Part shown: positions 1 through 8,074 of the stretch, piece after piece
How positions within the stretch are numbered: position 1 is the stretch's first letter
Layout: every line of letters begins with the position of its first letter
NCBI GenBank assembly: GCA_004557805.1
Contig: SFFS01000001.1
Location: forward strand, 1 to 48,662
DNA length: 48,662 bases
Direction: 5' to 3'
Source: Clostridiales bacterium
GTDB lineage: Bacteria > Bacillota > Clostridia > Christensenellales > Aristaeellaceae
The notes under the pieces: model-generated
Databases searched by the model: none
What the model was told of the DNA's origin: nothing
The model's input: the letters and a program-made list of their open reading frames with translations, nothing else
Made by a program: the position numbers and the translations under genes

Positions 1-78
1 CAAAAATTTATCTGCAGTAGCGTAGCCAATGCCGCGGCTCCCTCCGGTGATGATTGCAACTTTATCTTTCAGTCTCAT
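1..78 (-). CDS. Short-chain dehydrogenase/reductase, N-terminal fragment (cut by window edge)
   Basis: Only the first 26 codons are in the window. They read MRLKDKVAIITGGSRGIG and continue into a helix. The TGGSRGIG glycine-rich turn is the Rossmann NAD(P)-binding motif of classical SDR enzymes. A GGAGG ribosome binding site lies 7-8 bases upstream of the ATG, so the start is secure. FabG-type 3-oxoacyl-ACP reductase is a common SDR with this opening, but many other SDRs share it and the substrate cannot be assigned from this fragment. Confidence 0.85.
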   Translation of the reverse strand, partial: MRLKDKVAIITGGSRGIGYATADKFL

Positions 79-260
79 AAGAATGCCTCCTTGTGTTTTG
101 TATTTGTAGTATAGCCTGTTTCAGAGGCGCTCTCTGTGACAAAATCACATTTACTGTTTTTGGAAAAAATCATTTTAGCAGAAACTACCCTTGACAAATC
201 TTGTCTCATAAAAAGCTCTTCGGCGGATACACGTTCAAGTAACCCCCGCCGTTTTTCAAA

Positions 261-285
261 GGCCGGATGGATTTTCCACCCGGCC
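261..285 (+). terminator. Stem-loop with T-rich tail
   Basis: GGCCGGATGG pairs with CCACCCGGCC (one wobble) around a five-base loop and is followed by TTCTTCTTTT on the + strand. No upstream + strand gene is visible for it to terminate. It could end a small RNA or protect the peptidase operon from readthrough. Confidence 0.45.
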
Positions 286-339
286 TTCTTCTTTTGCTTT
301 CAAAACCCGATTTTTAACACTTTCTTAACACTCGTTGCC

Positions 340-368
340 TTGCCCCTGCTTCACAAATCCTGTATACT
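340..368 (+). promoter_or_regulatory. Promoter candidate for the M3 peptidase gene
   Basis: TTGCCC and TATACT are spaced by 17 bases, a fair match to a housekeeping sigma promoter. Transcription would begin near 375 and give a leader of about 170 bases. Confidence 0.45.
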
Positions 369-543
369 GAGACTGGCTTTTTGGATGTTTATAAAGCAAC
401 AGACAAAACGGAAAAAGCAATACCGCGCTGCGGCGGCATGCCTTCGTTTTCCCGCCGCGCCGCATGCTTTCGCGTCCCCCATGCGCGCTCCTGCGCGCAT
501 AAATCCATAATAAATCCACGGAAATGAAAGGACTGAAACAGAA

Positions 544-2229
544 ATGAAAGTTTGCGATCTGCCCTATAAGCGCGTAACGCTGGAAGAAGTCGAAGCCGTG
601 ATGAAAGACGTTATCGCCCGCATCCGCAGCGCCAAGAGCGCAGATGAAATTCTCGTCGCGCGCGAGGACTGCAACGCCCTGCGGCTCGAATATCAGACCG
701 CCGCCTCGCTGTCGTATATGCGCTATTCCATCAACACCGTCGATGAATTCTATGTCGCCGAAAAGGAATACTACGACGAAGTCGGCCCTTCCGCGCAGAA
801 TTACATGATCGAATACGCGTCCGCGCTGCTCGATTCTCCGTTCCGCGCCGAGCTGGAAAAGGCGCTCTCTCCCGTGCTGTTCAAGTCTCTGGAGGTTGAG
901 CGCAAGTCGATGTCCCCGGAAATCATCGAGGACATGGTGGAAGAAAACAAGCTCGTAAGCGAATATTCCCAGCTGATGGCCGGAATGGAATTCGAATTCC
1001 GCGGCGAAAAAATGCCCCGCACGCTGCTGGCCAAATATTATAAAGACGACGACCGCAACACCCGCCGCGAAGCCTATGAGGCCCTCGGCAAAGGTCTTGC
1101 CGAGCACGCTGAAGCGCTCGACTCCATCTACGACAAGCTCGTGCATGTGCGCGACCGCATGGCGAAAAAGATGGGTTACAAGAATTTCGTCGAGCTGGGC
1201 TATTACCGCATGGGCCGTCTGTGCTACGATCAGAACAGCGTGAAAACCTTCCGCGAAAACGTGCTGCGCGACGTCGTGCCCGTCGTTGCGCGCATGCGCA
1301 CTGAAAACGCCAAGCGCATGGGCATCGAAAAATACATGTTCTATGACGACGGCGTGATCGTCCCCGGCGGCGACCCGAAGCCCTGCGGCAAGGAGGGAAT
1401 CTTCGCGGCCGCGCGCGAAATGTATCATTCCATGGGCAAGGATCCGGGCAACTTCATCGATATGATGATCGACAACGAAGCTTTCGACGTCGATTCCCGC
1501 AAGAACAAATGGGGCGGCGGCTACTGCACGGAGTTCCCAAAGTTCAAGCAGCCCTTCATTCTCGCCAACTTCAACGGCACCGCCGGCGACGTCGACGTGA
1601 TGACCCACGAGGCCGGACACGCGCTGAACGCCTACCTCATCGCCGATAACCGCTTCGCGCTGGAGCTTGGCTGCGGCGGCATGGAAACGGCCGAAACGCA
1701 CTCGATGAGCATGGAATTCTTCTGCTGGCCGCACATGGAGAAATTCTTCGGCGAAAACGCCGGAAAATACCGCTTCATGCATGCGCTCGATTCGCTGTCG
1801 TTCATCCCCTACGGCACGATGGTGGACGCGTTCCAGCATATCGTCTACGAGAACCCGGACATGACCCCCGCTGAACGCAACGCGGCCTGGCTCGAACTGG
1901 AAGGCAAATTCCGCCCGCACATCTCGTTCGAGGGCATGCCGTATCTCGAAAAGGGCACGCGCTGGCAGTACCAGATGCACATCTACGAATCGCCCTTCTA
2001 CTACATCGACTACTGCCTGGCGCAGACGGCCGCGTTCAACTTCCTGCTCGCCTCGCAGGAAAACTATGACGACGCGTTCGCCCGCTATATGCGTCTGAGC
2101 CGCCAGGGCGGCGAAAAGGTCTGGACCGACCTGCTTGATGAAGCCGGCTTCGTGCCGCCGTTCGTGCCAGGCGCGCTGGCCACGCTCGCCACGAAGGTCG
2201 AAGCGCTGATCGATAAAATCAGGGTGTAA
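544..2229 (+). CDS. M3 family oligoendopeptidase (PepF-like)
   Basis: A 561-residue cytoplasmic zinc metallopeptidase that cleaves short peptides. The thermolysin-like motif HEAGH (residues 355-359) carries the two zinc histidines and the catalytic glutamate. A downstream METAETHSMSMEF segment matches the helix that gives the third zinc ligand in M3 peptidases. The length fits the shorter M3 oligoendopeptidase branch of Firmicutes. The C-terminal part (YYIDYCLAQ, then ARYMRLSRQGG) is also typical. There is no signal peptide. The start at 544 has AAAGGA upstream. The gene stands alone, with its own promoter candidate and a strong terminator. The family call is firm; the natural peptide substrates are unknown. 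Confidence 0.95.
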   Translation: MKVCDLPYKRVTLEEVEAVMKDVIARIRSAKSADEILVAREDCNALRLEYQTAASLSYMRYSINTVDEFYVAEKEYYDEVGPSAQNYMIEYASALLDSPFRAELEKALSPVLFKSLEVERKSMSPEIIEDMVEENKLVSEYSQLMAGMEFEFRGEKMPRTLLAKYYKDDDRNTRREAYEALGKGLAEHAEALDSIYDKLVHVRDRMAKKMGYKNFVELGYYRMGRLCYDQNSVKTFRENVLRDVVPVVARMRTENAKRMGIEKYMFYDDGVIVPGGDPKPCGKEGIFAAAREMYHSMGKDPGNFIDMMIDNEAFDVDSRKNKWGGGYCTEFPKFKQPFILANFNGTAGDVDVMTHEAGHALNAYLIADNRFALELGCGGMETAETHSMSMEFFCWPHMEKFFGENAGKYRFMHALDSLSFIPYGTMVDAFQHIVYENPDMTPAERNAAWLELEGKFRPHISFEGMPYLEKGTRWQYQMHIYESPFYYIDYCLAQTAAFNFLLASQENYDDAFARYMRLSRQGGEKVWTDLLDEAGFVPPFVPGALATLATKVEALIDKIRV

Positions 2230-2248
2230 AAAACAAGTTTCATGCAAA

Positions 2249-2278
2249 GAAGTCCGGGATCGGATGATCCCGGGCTTC
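2249..2278 (+). terminator. Intrinsic terminator of the M3 peptidase gene
   Basis: GAAGTCCGGGATC and GATCCCGGGCTTC form a 13-base-pair stem (one wobble) with a four-base loop, followed by a pyrimidine-rich tail ending in CTTTT. It starts 20 bases after the stop codon. Confidence 0.8.
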
Positions 2279-2376
2279 TCCGCTTTTCGGTTTCGTCTCA
2301 GCGAATCGCCGATTCGATAGCATGACCAATGGCGCACGGCTTCCATCCTTTCCTGAAAGCTGCAATCATGATCTTT

Positions 2377-2391
2377 CCGCGCAAAGCGCGG
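2377..2391. repeat. GC palindrome, dispersed repeat copy
   Basis: CCGCGC-AAA-GCGCGG flanked by TTT on the left and AATAAA on the right. It belongs to the recurring palindrome family also found at 11825, 13700, 19178, 23834 and 30241. The T-run lies on the 5' side, so it does not look like an intrinsic terminator on either strand. Confidence 0.55.
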
Positions 2392-2436
2392 AATAAAGCG
2401 CACTCCCCAAGCGGAATGATCTGTTCCGTATGCAGG

Positions 2437-2469
2437 AAAAAGGCGTTCCCGTTAAAGGATCGCCTTTTT
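2437..2469 (-). terminator. Terminator of the secreted beta-helix protein gene
   Basis: AAAAAGGCG and CGCCTTTTT form a stem closed by a GTTAAAGGAT-type loop. On the minus strand it lies just past the stop at 2494 and ends in a T-run. It is symmetric enough to act on both strands. Confidence 0.65.
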
Positions 2470-2493
2470 CTGCCCGTGCCAATCGCCAACCGT

Positions 2494-3918
2494 TTACACA
2501 ATCGCGTCCGCCGTGATCGTATATTCGCTCTCGCCTGCGGAAAGGACGTTGCCCTGCGCGTCGATCACGGAAACGCTGCGCCCCTGCGCGTCAACGATTT
2601 CGCCCTCGCAATGGAGCGCCGTCACCGTGCTGTCGCCCGTAACGATCCACTTCGAGCCCGCGTCGATGTTCAACGCACAGGAACCGTCGCCGCCGTTTCC
2701 GGCGCACGATTCATCATCAATAACCGCACCGGTAAACACGGTGCCGTCCGTCAGCGAAAGCTCCAGCGTAGAGATGCTGTCCCAGATAACGAGGCCGTTC
2801 ATCTCCTGATTGATCGCGATGAACGCGCAGTCGGCGCCGTTCGCGCCCGTCCGCCCCCAGCCGCGCTGATTGGCGTTGCCGGTGCAGCGAAGGAAGTATT
2901 CGCAATCATCCGCCGCTTCGATGGTTACATGGTTCAGCGTGAACTCGCTTTCCGTGTTCGTGGTGTAGAACAGGCCGCCGTTTTCCGATTTCAGCGTGCC
3001 GCCCTCCATGGCGAACGTCCCCTTACCCACCTCGGAATCGCCGGACATGCTCTGATAGAGGATGACCGTCCAGGTGTTGTCGTTCTGGCTCAGATCGCGC
3101 ATGTTGCCGGAAAGGAAGCAGTTTTTGAGGCTGACGCTGTTGAGGCCCTCCAGGCAGAGCGCCTCGGAGCCGTTGGCAGTCAGCGCCGCGTTCTCGATGG
3201 AAATATCGGCCGTCACATAAACCGCCGGGGAACCCGTACCGTTCGAGGTATAGCTGCCGCCGTCCACAGTCATGGTTCCGCCGCCGCGGTCGGAACGAAT
3301 CGCCGCGGAGGATTCGCCCTGCGTGGTCACCGTCAGGTTGGAAGCATGCAGCGTGCCGCCGCCCGCCACATGGATGCCGCCCGACATATCCTGTTCGGTA
3401 GAAATGACCGTATCGCTGATATCAATCACGCCGTCACCATACGCAAACACGCCCGCACCGCCTTTGGCATTGGCAGCGATTTCGCCGCCGGAAACCGTCA
3501 GCGTGCCGCCGGTCGCCAGCACCGCCGCGCCCACGCCGTAAAAGCTGGCGCTGTCGCCGCCGGTCGATCCGGAAGATTCGCGGGTGATTGTGCTGTCGGT
3601 CAGGGTCACGCTGCCGCCGGTTACGAGCAGCGCGTTCTCGTCGTCTCCGGTCGATTCGATCGTTTCGCCGGAAATGTCCGTGTCCTCAGATACCGTCCTC
3701 ACTGCGCTATAGCTTTCCGGCTTGCCGCCGCCAGGGCCTCCGTTTCCGCCTTCGGGCGGCTGTCCCGGCTGACCGTCGGACTTTGCGGGCGGTTCGCCCT
3801 GAGGAGCCCCGCCGGGCATGCCCTCCGGCGGCGCGCCTGCGCCCCCGTTTTCAGCAAACGCTATAGAAAAACAGAAAATCAGGCTGACAGTCAACAGCCA
3901 CGCAATGCATTTTTTCAT
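2494..3918 (-). CDS. Secreted right-handed beta-helix-type protein
   Basis: A 474-residue exported protein of unknown function. Residues 1-22 are a signal peptide ending in AFA-E. Residues 23-70 are a Pro/Gly-rich disordered linker (PPEGMPGGAPQG and similar). The rest is made of irregular repeats such as GGSVTLTDSTIT, GGTLTVSGGEI and GGTLHASNLTV, the pattern of stacked beta-solenoid coils seen in parallel beta-helix adhesin-like or polysaccharide-binding proteins. No sortase motif, transmembrane anchor or cell-wall-binding repeat is visible at the C terminus, so it may be released. GGGAGG lies upstream of the ATG. The gene is monocistronic with its own terminator. The fold is inferred from the repeat pattern; no catalytic residues are recognised. 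Confidence 0.8.
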   Translation of the reverse strand: MKKCIAWLLTVSLIFCFSIAFAENGGAGAPPEGMPGGAPQGEPPAKSDGQPGQPPEGGNGGPGGGKPESYSAVRTVSEDTDISGETIESTGDDENALLVTGGSVTLTDSTITRESSGSTGGDSASFYGVGAAVLATGGTLTVSGGEIAANAKGGAGVFAYGDGVIDISDTVISTEQDMSGGIHVAGGGTLHASNLTVTTQGESSAAIRSDRGGGTMTVDGGSYTSNGTGSPAVYVTADISIENAALTANGSEALCLEGLNSVSLKNCFLSGNMRDLSQNDNTWTVILYQSMSGDSEVGKGTFAMEGGTLKSENGGLFYTTNTESEFTLNHVTIEAADDCEYFLRCTGNANQRGWGRTGANGADCAFIAINQEMNGLVIWDSISTLELSLTDGTVFTGAVIDDESCAGNGGDGSCALNIDAGSKWIVTGDSTVTALHCEGEIVDAQGRSVSVIDAQGNVLSAGESEYTITADAIV

Positions 3919-4021
3919 CGTTCAGTCCTCCCTTTCCCATTTTCCAGAGTTCATGCCCGACCATACGACGCAAAAATGAGCATGTTTTGAACGAATTGCA
4001 AAGATGCGCGCCTTTGCATGC

Positions 4022-4050
4022 AAAAACGCGAAGCGCCGCCGCTCCGCGTT
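4022..4050 (-). terminator. Terminator downstream of ispDF
   Basis: On the minus strand AACGCG...CGCGTT forms a stem, the loop contains a further GCGGCGGC segment, and the stem runs into TTTTTG. It lies about 40 bases past the ispDF stop. Confidence 0.55.
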
Positions 4051-4090
4051 CATTCGGTTCTTTTCCATGCAGCGCCCGCCCTGCGCCGCC

Positions 4091-5242
4091 TTATCGCTCC
4101 TTCTTCTCGACAAGCGCCACGGCGTGCGCTGAAATGCCCAGCCCTTCACCCTCGAAGCCCATGCCCTCGGTCGTCGTAGCCTTGACGCTGACGCGCTCCT
4201 GCGGCACCTCCAGCGCCGCCGCAACGTTCGCACGCATCTGCTCGATGAACGGCTTCAGCTTCGGCCGCTGCGCGATGATGGTAACGTCGGCGTTAACGAC
4301 AGCCGCGCCCTGCGCGGCCAGAATCCGCGCCGTCTCCTTGAGCAGCAGCATGGAGGAAATGCCGCGGTATTTCTCGTCGCTGTCCGGGAAATGGCCGCCG
4401 ATATCACCCAGCGCAAGCGCGCCCAGCAGCGCGTCCATCAGCGCGTGCAGCGCCACGTCCGCGTCGCTGTGGCCCAGCAGGCCCTTTTCGTAAGGAATCT
4501 CCACGCCGCACAGCACCAGCTTTCGCCCTTCGACGAGCCGGTGCGCGTCGTATCCGTGGCCGACGCGCTGCATCGCTCTCCCCTCGCTTTCTCCAAGGCG
4601 CAAACGCGCCAGTTCCATATCCTCAGGCCGGGTGAGCTTGATGTTTCCGCTGTTGCCTTCGACAAGCCGCACCGAATGACCGCACGCCTCCATGGCGCGC
4701 GCGTCGTCCGTCGCCGCCTCGCCCTGAGCCGTCAGCGTTTCAATGGCGCGCCGCAGCTCCTGCGGGCGGAACGCCTGCGGGGTCTGCATGGCCCAAAGCT
4801 GCTCGCGCGGCAGCGTTTCGCGCACAACGCCGTCCTGCCCCGCACGCTTGATCGTATCCGTCACCGGCACGGCCGCCACGCCGCTGCCGTATTTCTTTGC
4901 CGATTCAATGCATGCCCGTATCGTCTCCGCGCGCACGAACGGCCTTGCCGCGTCGTGGATGAGCGCGATTTCCGCATCCTGCGGCAGCGCGTAAAGGCCG
5001 CTGAGCACGGAAGCCTGCCGCGTCTCTCCGCCGGGAACGAGCCTCGCGCGCAGGTTCAGCGCGCGCACGGCGTCCTCGTCCTGCGCGCGATAGACGACCA
5101 CCGCGCCGTCGACCAGACCGTCGAACGCTTCCAGCGAGCGCTCCAGCACGGTTTTGCCCGCCAGCGGCGCAAGCGCCTTGTTGACCGGCATGCCCATGCG
5201 CGTTCCGGAGCCGCCGGCCACGATCACCGCCCAGACGCTCAT
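4091..5242 (-). CDS. ispDF: Bifunctional IspD/IspF enzyme of the MEP isoprenoid pathway
   Basis: A 383-residue fusion catalysing two steps of the non-mevalonate pathway. IspD (residues 1-222) makes CDP-methylerythritol; its nucleotidyltransferase signature VAGGSGTRMG is at 8-17 and HDAARPFV at 96-103. IspF (224-383) makes the cyclodiphosphate; its zinc ligands D232, H234 and H266 sit in GYDAH and GHSDADVALH. Each half is near full family length. The start ATG overlaps the rqcP stop by four bases (ATGA), so the two are translationally coupled. IspE, which acts between the two steps, is not in the window. Fused IspDF occurs in several bacterial groups, including some Clostridia. Confidence 0.96.
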   Translation of the reverse strand: MSVWAVIVAGGSGTRMGMPVNKALAPLAGKTVLERSLEAFDGLVDGAVVVYRAQDEDAVRALNLRARLVPGGETRQASVLSGLYALPQDAEIALIHDAARPFVRAETIRACIESAKKYGSGVAAVPVTDTIKRAGQDGVVRETLPREQLWAMQTPQAFRPQELRRAIETLTAQGEAATDDARAMEACGHSVRLVEGNSGNIKLTRPEDMELARLRLGESEGRAMQRVGHGYDAHRLVEGRKLVLCGVEIPYEKGLLGHSDADVALHALMDALLGALALGDIGGHFPDSDEKYRGISSMLLLKETARILAAQGAAVVNADVTIIAQRPKLKPFIEQMRANVAAALEVPQERVSVKATTTEGMGFEGEGLGISAHAVALVEKKER

Positions 5243-5484
5243 GCGTTCAGCGTGCGGTACATGTCCGCCGCCTCCGCCTTAGGCGCGTGTTCGCTGATGG
5301 ACAGCACCTCATACCGGCTTACGCGCTCGCCGAAGCGAATTTCGATCACATCGCCGATTTTTACTTCCGCGCCGGGCTTGGCCGGCTTACCGTTGATGCA
5401 GACGTGTCCGCCGTCGCACGCATCGTTGGCGACGGTGCGGCGCTTGATGATGCGGGAAACCTTCAGATATTTGTCAAGTCTCAT
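5239..5484 (-). CDS. rqcP: S4-domain RNA-binding protein RqcP (YabO-like)
   Basis: An 81-residue protein. MRLDKYLKVSRIIKRRTVAN is nearly the B. subtilis YabO/RqcP N terminus, and VCINGKPAKPG continues the S4 fold. RqcP binds tRNA on the stalled 50S subunit and helps RqcH add alanine tails during ribosome-associated quality control. The start at 5484 is chosen because the S4 domain begins there and GGAGCG precedes it. It lies between hup and ispDF. An intrinsic terminator separates it from hup, so its expression may depend partly on readthrough. The family is firm and the symbol rests on close similarity in length and sequence. Confidence 0.88.
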   Translation of the reverse strand: MRLDKYLKVSRIIKRRTVANDACDGGHVCINGKPAKPGAEVKIGDVIEIRFGERVSRYEVLSISEHAPKAEAADMYRTLNA

Positions 5485-5503
5485 GGGACGCTCCTTGTTT
5501 TGC

Positions 5504-5531
5504 ATAAAAAAGCCCGTGCGCAGGCACGGGC
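5504..5531 (-). terminator. Terminator of hup
   Basis: GCCCGTGC and GCACGGGC form a perfect eight-base-pair stem with a short loop. On the minus strand it is followed by TTTTTT. It sits between the hup stop and the rqcP ribosome binding site. Confidence 0.8.
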
Positions 5532-5548
5532 ATGAATTACAGCCGCAA

Positions 5549-5821
5549 TCAGTTGAGGCTTTCGCGCAGCGTCTTGCCGGCCTTGAAAACAGGGGCCTTG
5601 CTGGCTTCGATGGCGATGGTTTCGCCCGTGCGGGGATTGCGCGCGTTACGAGCCGGACGCTCGCGGACTTCAAAGGTACCGAATCCGACAACCTGAACGC
5701 GCTCGCCCTTCTTCATGCTTTCAATCACGGTTTCGACAAAAGCGCCGGTAAATTTCTCTGCGTCTTTCTTCGTCAGGCCGGTCTTGGCGGCGATTGCAGC
5801 GCAAAGTTCAGATTTGTTCAT
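5549..5821 (-). CDS. hup: HU-family DNA-binding protein
   Basis: A 90-residue nucleoid protein. The beta-arm signature GFGTFEVRERPARNARNPRTG is complete and the C terminus FKAGKTLRESLN is canonical. HU dimers bend DNA and compact the nucleoid. The start at 5821 has GGAGGAAA ten bases upstream; another ATG three codons earlier lies too close to that site. A strong terminator follows, which suits a highly expressed gene. It precedes rqcP, as in many Firmicutes. Confidence 0.96.
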   Translation of the reverse strand: MNKSELCAAIAAKTGLTKKDAEKFTGAFVETVIESMKKGERVQVVGFGTFEVRERPARNARNPRTGETIAIEASKAPVFKAGKTLRESLN

Positions 5822-5885
5822 GGTTTCATTTCCTCCTTGATTTTCCTGGATATTTACGCAGTATTCAGTGATTCGTCCCCATTTT

Positions 5886-5916
5886 GATTTTTCCTGCATG
5901 TTTCAGGAAAAAAATC
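5886..5916. terminator. Bidirectional stem-loop upstream of hup
   Basis: GATTTTTCCTG pairs with CAGGAAAAAAATC around CATGTTT. It lies 40 bases past the DUF4363 stop on the minus strand and can give a T-rich end in either direction. Confidence 0.5.
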
Positions 5917-5956
5917 AAAAAATTCTTTATTTTTCGGGCAAAAACGGCTTCCGCAG

Positions 5957-6340
5957 CTAAAAAACGTTGCTCCATGTCACATCGTCCCTGTGATGCAGAT
6001 GCGTAAGCGCTTCGCGCAGCAGCGCCGCGTTTTCCATTACCATGCCGCGATCGTCGTTTTCCAGCCCGCAAAGCACCAGAAGCAGTTTTTCGCGCACCTG
6101 ATCGGTATCCTCGTGGCAAACCCACAGCTGCAGAGCCGCCTCCCATTTCTCCCAGGTTTCCTCCAGCGCCCGCGCCGCGGCGCAGGCGCTCTCCGGCTCG
6201 CCCGCGCGCATCGCCGCCTCGATTTCGTCCACCATCGCCTGCCCCTGCTCGGAAACCCGCTGCGCCGCGCTCATCGTCCACAGCCCCATTACAACCACGA
6301 GCGGCAGCGCGACAGCGATCGACAGCACCTTCTGCCGCAT
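5957..6340 (-). CDS. DUF4363 family membrane-anchored protein
   Basis: A 127-residue protein with one N-terminal hydrophobic segment (residues 5-24, LSIAVALPLVVVMGLW) and a mostly helical, charged remainder. This matches the DUF4363 pattern, a Clostridia family often found next to DUF421. Its ATG directly follows the DUF421 stop (TGAATG), so the pair is co-translated. The soluble part probably lies outside the membrane. Function is unknown; a role with DUF421 in envelope or spore physiology is only a guess. Confidence 0.8.
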   Translation of the reverse strand: MRQKVLSIAVALPLVVVMGLWTMSAAQRVSEQGQAMVDEIEAAMRAGEPESACAAARALEETWEKWEAALQLWVCHEDTDQVREKLLLVLCGLENDDRGMVMENAALLREALTHLHHRDDVTWSNVF

Positions 6341-7066
6341 TCACCACACCGCCTTTTCGGGCGCAAGCGCCCGGAAAATCTTCAGCCGCGGCTTCTCTCC
6401 CTTTCCCTGCACGAACAGCATGCCGCCCGTGTCAAGGCTGGCCAGCAGCACCTGCCGCGCATCCGGAAACCCCTGCGCGGCGAGCGTCTTTTGCAGCCAT
6501 GCTTCGTCAAGCCCGCCGCGCCGCAGGTTGCGCCGGTCGACGTCGCCGTCCTGCACGAGAATGAGCGGAATCCCCTCGTAGCCCGTTTCCAGCTGCAAAT
6601 CCATGGGCGTAACGGGCCGGTACGCACTCTTTGGGAACACGCTCATCTTTCCGCTCGTCTCAAGGACGGCCGTGCCCACCTCGGCCGGGTTCAGCACGCC
6701 GCACGCGCGCAGCTCTTCGAGCAGATCGTTGAGGTTATAACAGCTGCGCAGCAGCTCGGCCTTCTGAATAACCCCGCGGCGGATCAGCACGCTGGGCATG
6801 CCGTTGAGGAACTCGCGCAGCCGCTGGTTTTTCACGCACGCCACTGAGAACGCGCTGTGCAGGATCAGCAGCGTAAGCATCGGCACAATGCCGTACAGAA
6901 GCGGTACGCCCACGTCCTCCATCGGCGTGGCGGCAAGCTCCGCGATCATAATGGCGATCACCAGCTCATAGGGCTGCAGCTGCCCTACCTGCCGCTTACC
7001 CATCAGCCGCACCACAAACACCGCCGAAAGGAACAGAATCGTCGCCCGCAGAAGCACCGTCAGCAT
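6341..7066 (-). CDS. DUF421 (YetF-like) membrane protein
   Basis: A 241-residue protein. Three hydrophobic segments cover about residues 4-80, including RLMGKRQVGQLQPYELVIAI, the typical DUF421 signature. The C-terminal cytoplasmic part contains GMPSVLIRRGVI and the late DLQLETGYEGIPLILVQDG segment that match YetF family proteins. Several family members are encoded with spore or germination genes. The start at 7066 has GGGAGG upstream. DUF4363 follows without a gap. The family is clear; the molecular role is not established. Confidence 0.9.
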   Translation of the reverse strand: MLTVLLRATILFLSAVFVVRLMGKRQVGQLQPYELVIAIMIAELAATPMEDVGVPLLYGIVPMLTLLILHSAFSVACVKNQRLREFLNGMPSVLIRRGVIQKAELLRSCYNLNDLLEELRACGVLNPAEVGTAVLETSGKMSVFPKSAYRPVTPMDLQLETGYEGIPLILVQDGDVDRRNLRRGGLDEAWLQKTLAAQGFPDARQVLLASLDTGGMLFVQGKGEKPRLKIFRALAPEKAVW

Positions 7067-7078
7067 GAAAAACCTCCC

Positions 7079-7107
7079 TTTACTTTTCGCGGGAATGCCT
7101 GTAAAAT
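7079..7107 (+). promoter_or_regulatory. Promoter candidate for the fRMsr gene
   Basis: TTTACT and TAAAAT with a 17-base spacer, 37 bases before the start codon at 7145. Confidence 0.5.
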
Positions 7108-7144
7108 AGTTCCAGAATGTAAAGAAATCCGGGGAGAACACGCC

Positions 7145-7594
7145 ATGAACGAACTTCTCGAATCCGCCCGCGCGCTGCTGGACGCCGCGCATCCCGTCAT
7201 GACCACGCTGGCCAACGCCTCCGCGCTTTTATACGGCGCGCTGGAACATGTCAACTGGGCGGGGTTTTATCTTTTCGAAAAGGGTGCGCTGTGGCTGGGG
7301 CCTTTTCAGGGCAGCCCTGCCTGCGTGCGCATCGCTCCGGGCCGCGGTGTATGCGGCACGGCGTTTGAACAGAACGAAACGCTCGTTGTGCCGGACGTGC
7401 ATGCGTTTCCCGGTCACATCGCCTGCGACAGCGCTTCGCGCTCGGAAATCGTAATCCCGCTGCGAAACGCGGACGGCGCGCCTTTTGGCGTAATGGATAT
7501 CGACAGTCCGGAACCGGACCGCTTCTCTTCACGCGACGCGGAGACGCTCGAGGCCTTCGCGGCGATTGTCTCCGAACGCTGTCATTTCCGCTGA
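7145..7594 (+). CDS. Free methionine-(R)-sulfoxide reductase (GAF domain)
   Basis: A 149-residue single GAF-domain enzyme that reduces free methionine-(R)-sulfoxide. Three cysteines, C60, C70 and C94, have the same spacing (10 and 24) as the catalytic set C84/C94/C118 of the E. coli enzyme. HVNWAGFYL and GVCGTAF are family signatures. Length matches the small fRMsr type (YtsP/MsrC-like). GGGGAG precedes the ATG. The 3' end overlaps the convergent YdcZ-type gene by 13 bases. Confidence 0.93.
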   Translation: MNELLESARALLDAAHPVMTTLANASALLYGALEHVNWAGFYLFEKGALWLGPFQGSPACVRIAPGRGVCGTAFEQNETLVVPDVHAFPGHIACDSASRSEIVIPLRNADGAPFGVMDIDSPEPDRFSSRDAETLEAFAAIVSERCHFR

Positions 7595-8010
7595 AACAGC
7601 AGCACGCCGCCGATCATCACCGCAAGGCCGGTCCATTGCCGCCAGGTGAACGGCACTTTTTCCGTGCCGAACCAGCCGAACGCGTCGAACGAGGCGGCCG
7701 TCAGCAGCTGCGCCACGAGAATAATCGAAACAGCCGCGCCGGGACCGAGGCTGCGCGTGGCCAGCATTACCGTGAGCGTAATGGCAAGGCCCAGCACGCC
7801 GCCGAGCCAGTAGACCTTATTCGTTTCGCCAAGCTGGCGCAGCGCGCCGTCCCGCGCAATGAGCGCGGCCGCAGCGGCCAGTACCGCCGCTACAACCTGC
7901 ACGAACGCACCCGAAACAAACAGCCCCGCTTTTTCCGACAGCCGGGCGTTAAAAACGCCCTGAAGGCTCATCGCCGCGCCTGCAGCGATGGCCGTAAATA
8001 CGCCGATCAT
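7582..8010 (-). CDS. DMT-superfamily transporter, YdcZ (DUF606) type
   Basis: A 142-residue integral membrane protein with about five hydrophobic segments. It starts MIGVFTAIAAGAAMSLQGVFNARLS, which matches the N terminus of the YdcZ/DUF606 family. These half-size DMT proteins probably work as dimers; substrates are largely unknown. The start at 8010 has GGAGGGTGA upstream. It is convergent with and overlaps the fRMsr gene end, and diverges from the flavodoxin gene. Confidence 0.85.
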   Translation of the reverse strand: MIGVFTAIAAGAAMSLQGVFNARLSEKAGLFVSGAFVQVVAAVLAAAAALIARDGALRQLGETNKVYWLGGVLGLAITLTVMLATRSLGPGAAVSIILVAQLLTAASFDAFGWFGTEKVPFTWRQWTGLAVMIGGVLLFQRK

Positions 8011-8074
8011 ATCTTCACCCTCCGCGCACAGCATGCCCGCCGCGCGCGGATTTGATGCAAGGAGGCTTTTTTCA

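Larger units (their letters stand above)
79..543. other. Intergenic region between divergent genes
   Basis: This 465-base stretch separates the SDR gene from the M3 peptidase gene. I see no convincing gene in it. It holds a stem-loop at 261-285, a promoter candidate at 340-368 and a leader of about 170 bases before the peptidase start. The leader contains short GC-rich palindromic bits (near 430-500) but no recognisable riboswitch. Confidence 0.6.

Noticed and set aside
191..220. TTGACA before position 200 as a promoter
   Set aside because: No acceptable -10 hexamer lies 16-18 bases downstream.
325..2403. A 692-codon open frame on the minus strand
   Set aside because: It lies opposite the M3 peptidase gene, has the His/Val/Phe-rich composition of an antisense frame in high-GC DNA, and has no recognisable domain or ribosome binding site.
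2329..3990. A 553-codon plus-strand open frame
   Set aside because: It mirrors the secreted beta-helix protein gene, whose signal peptide, repeats and terminator make it the real gene. The plus-strand frame is Arg/Ala-rich with no motif.
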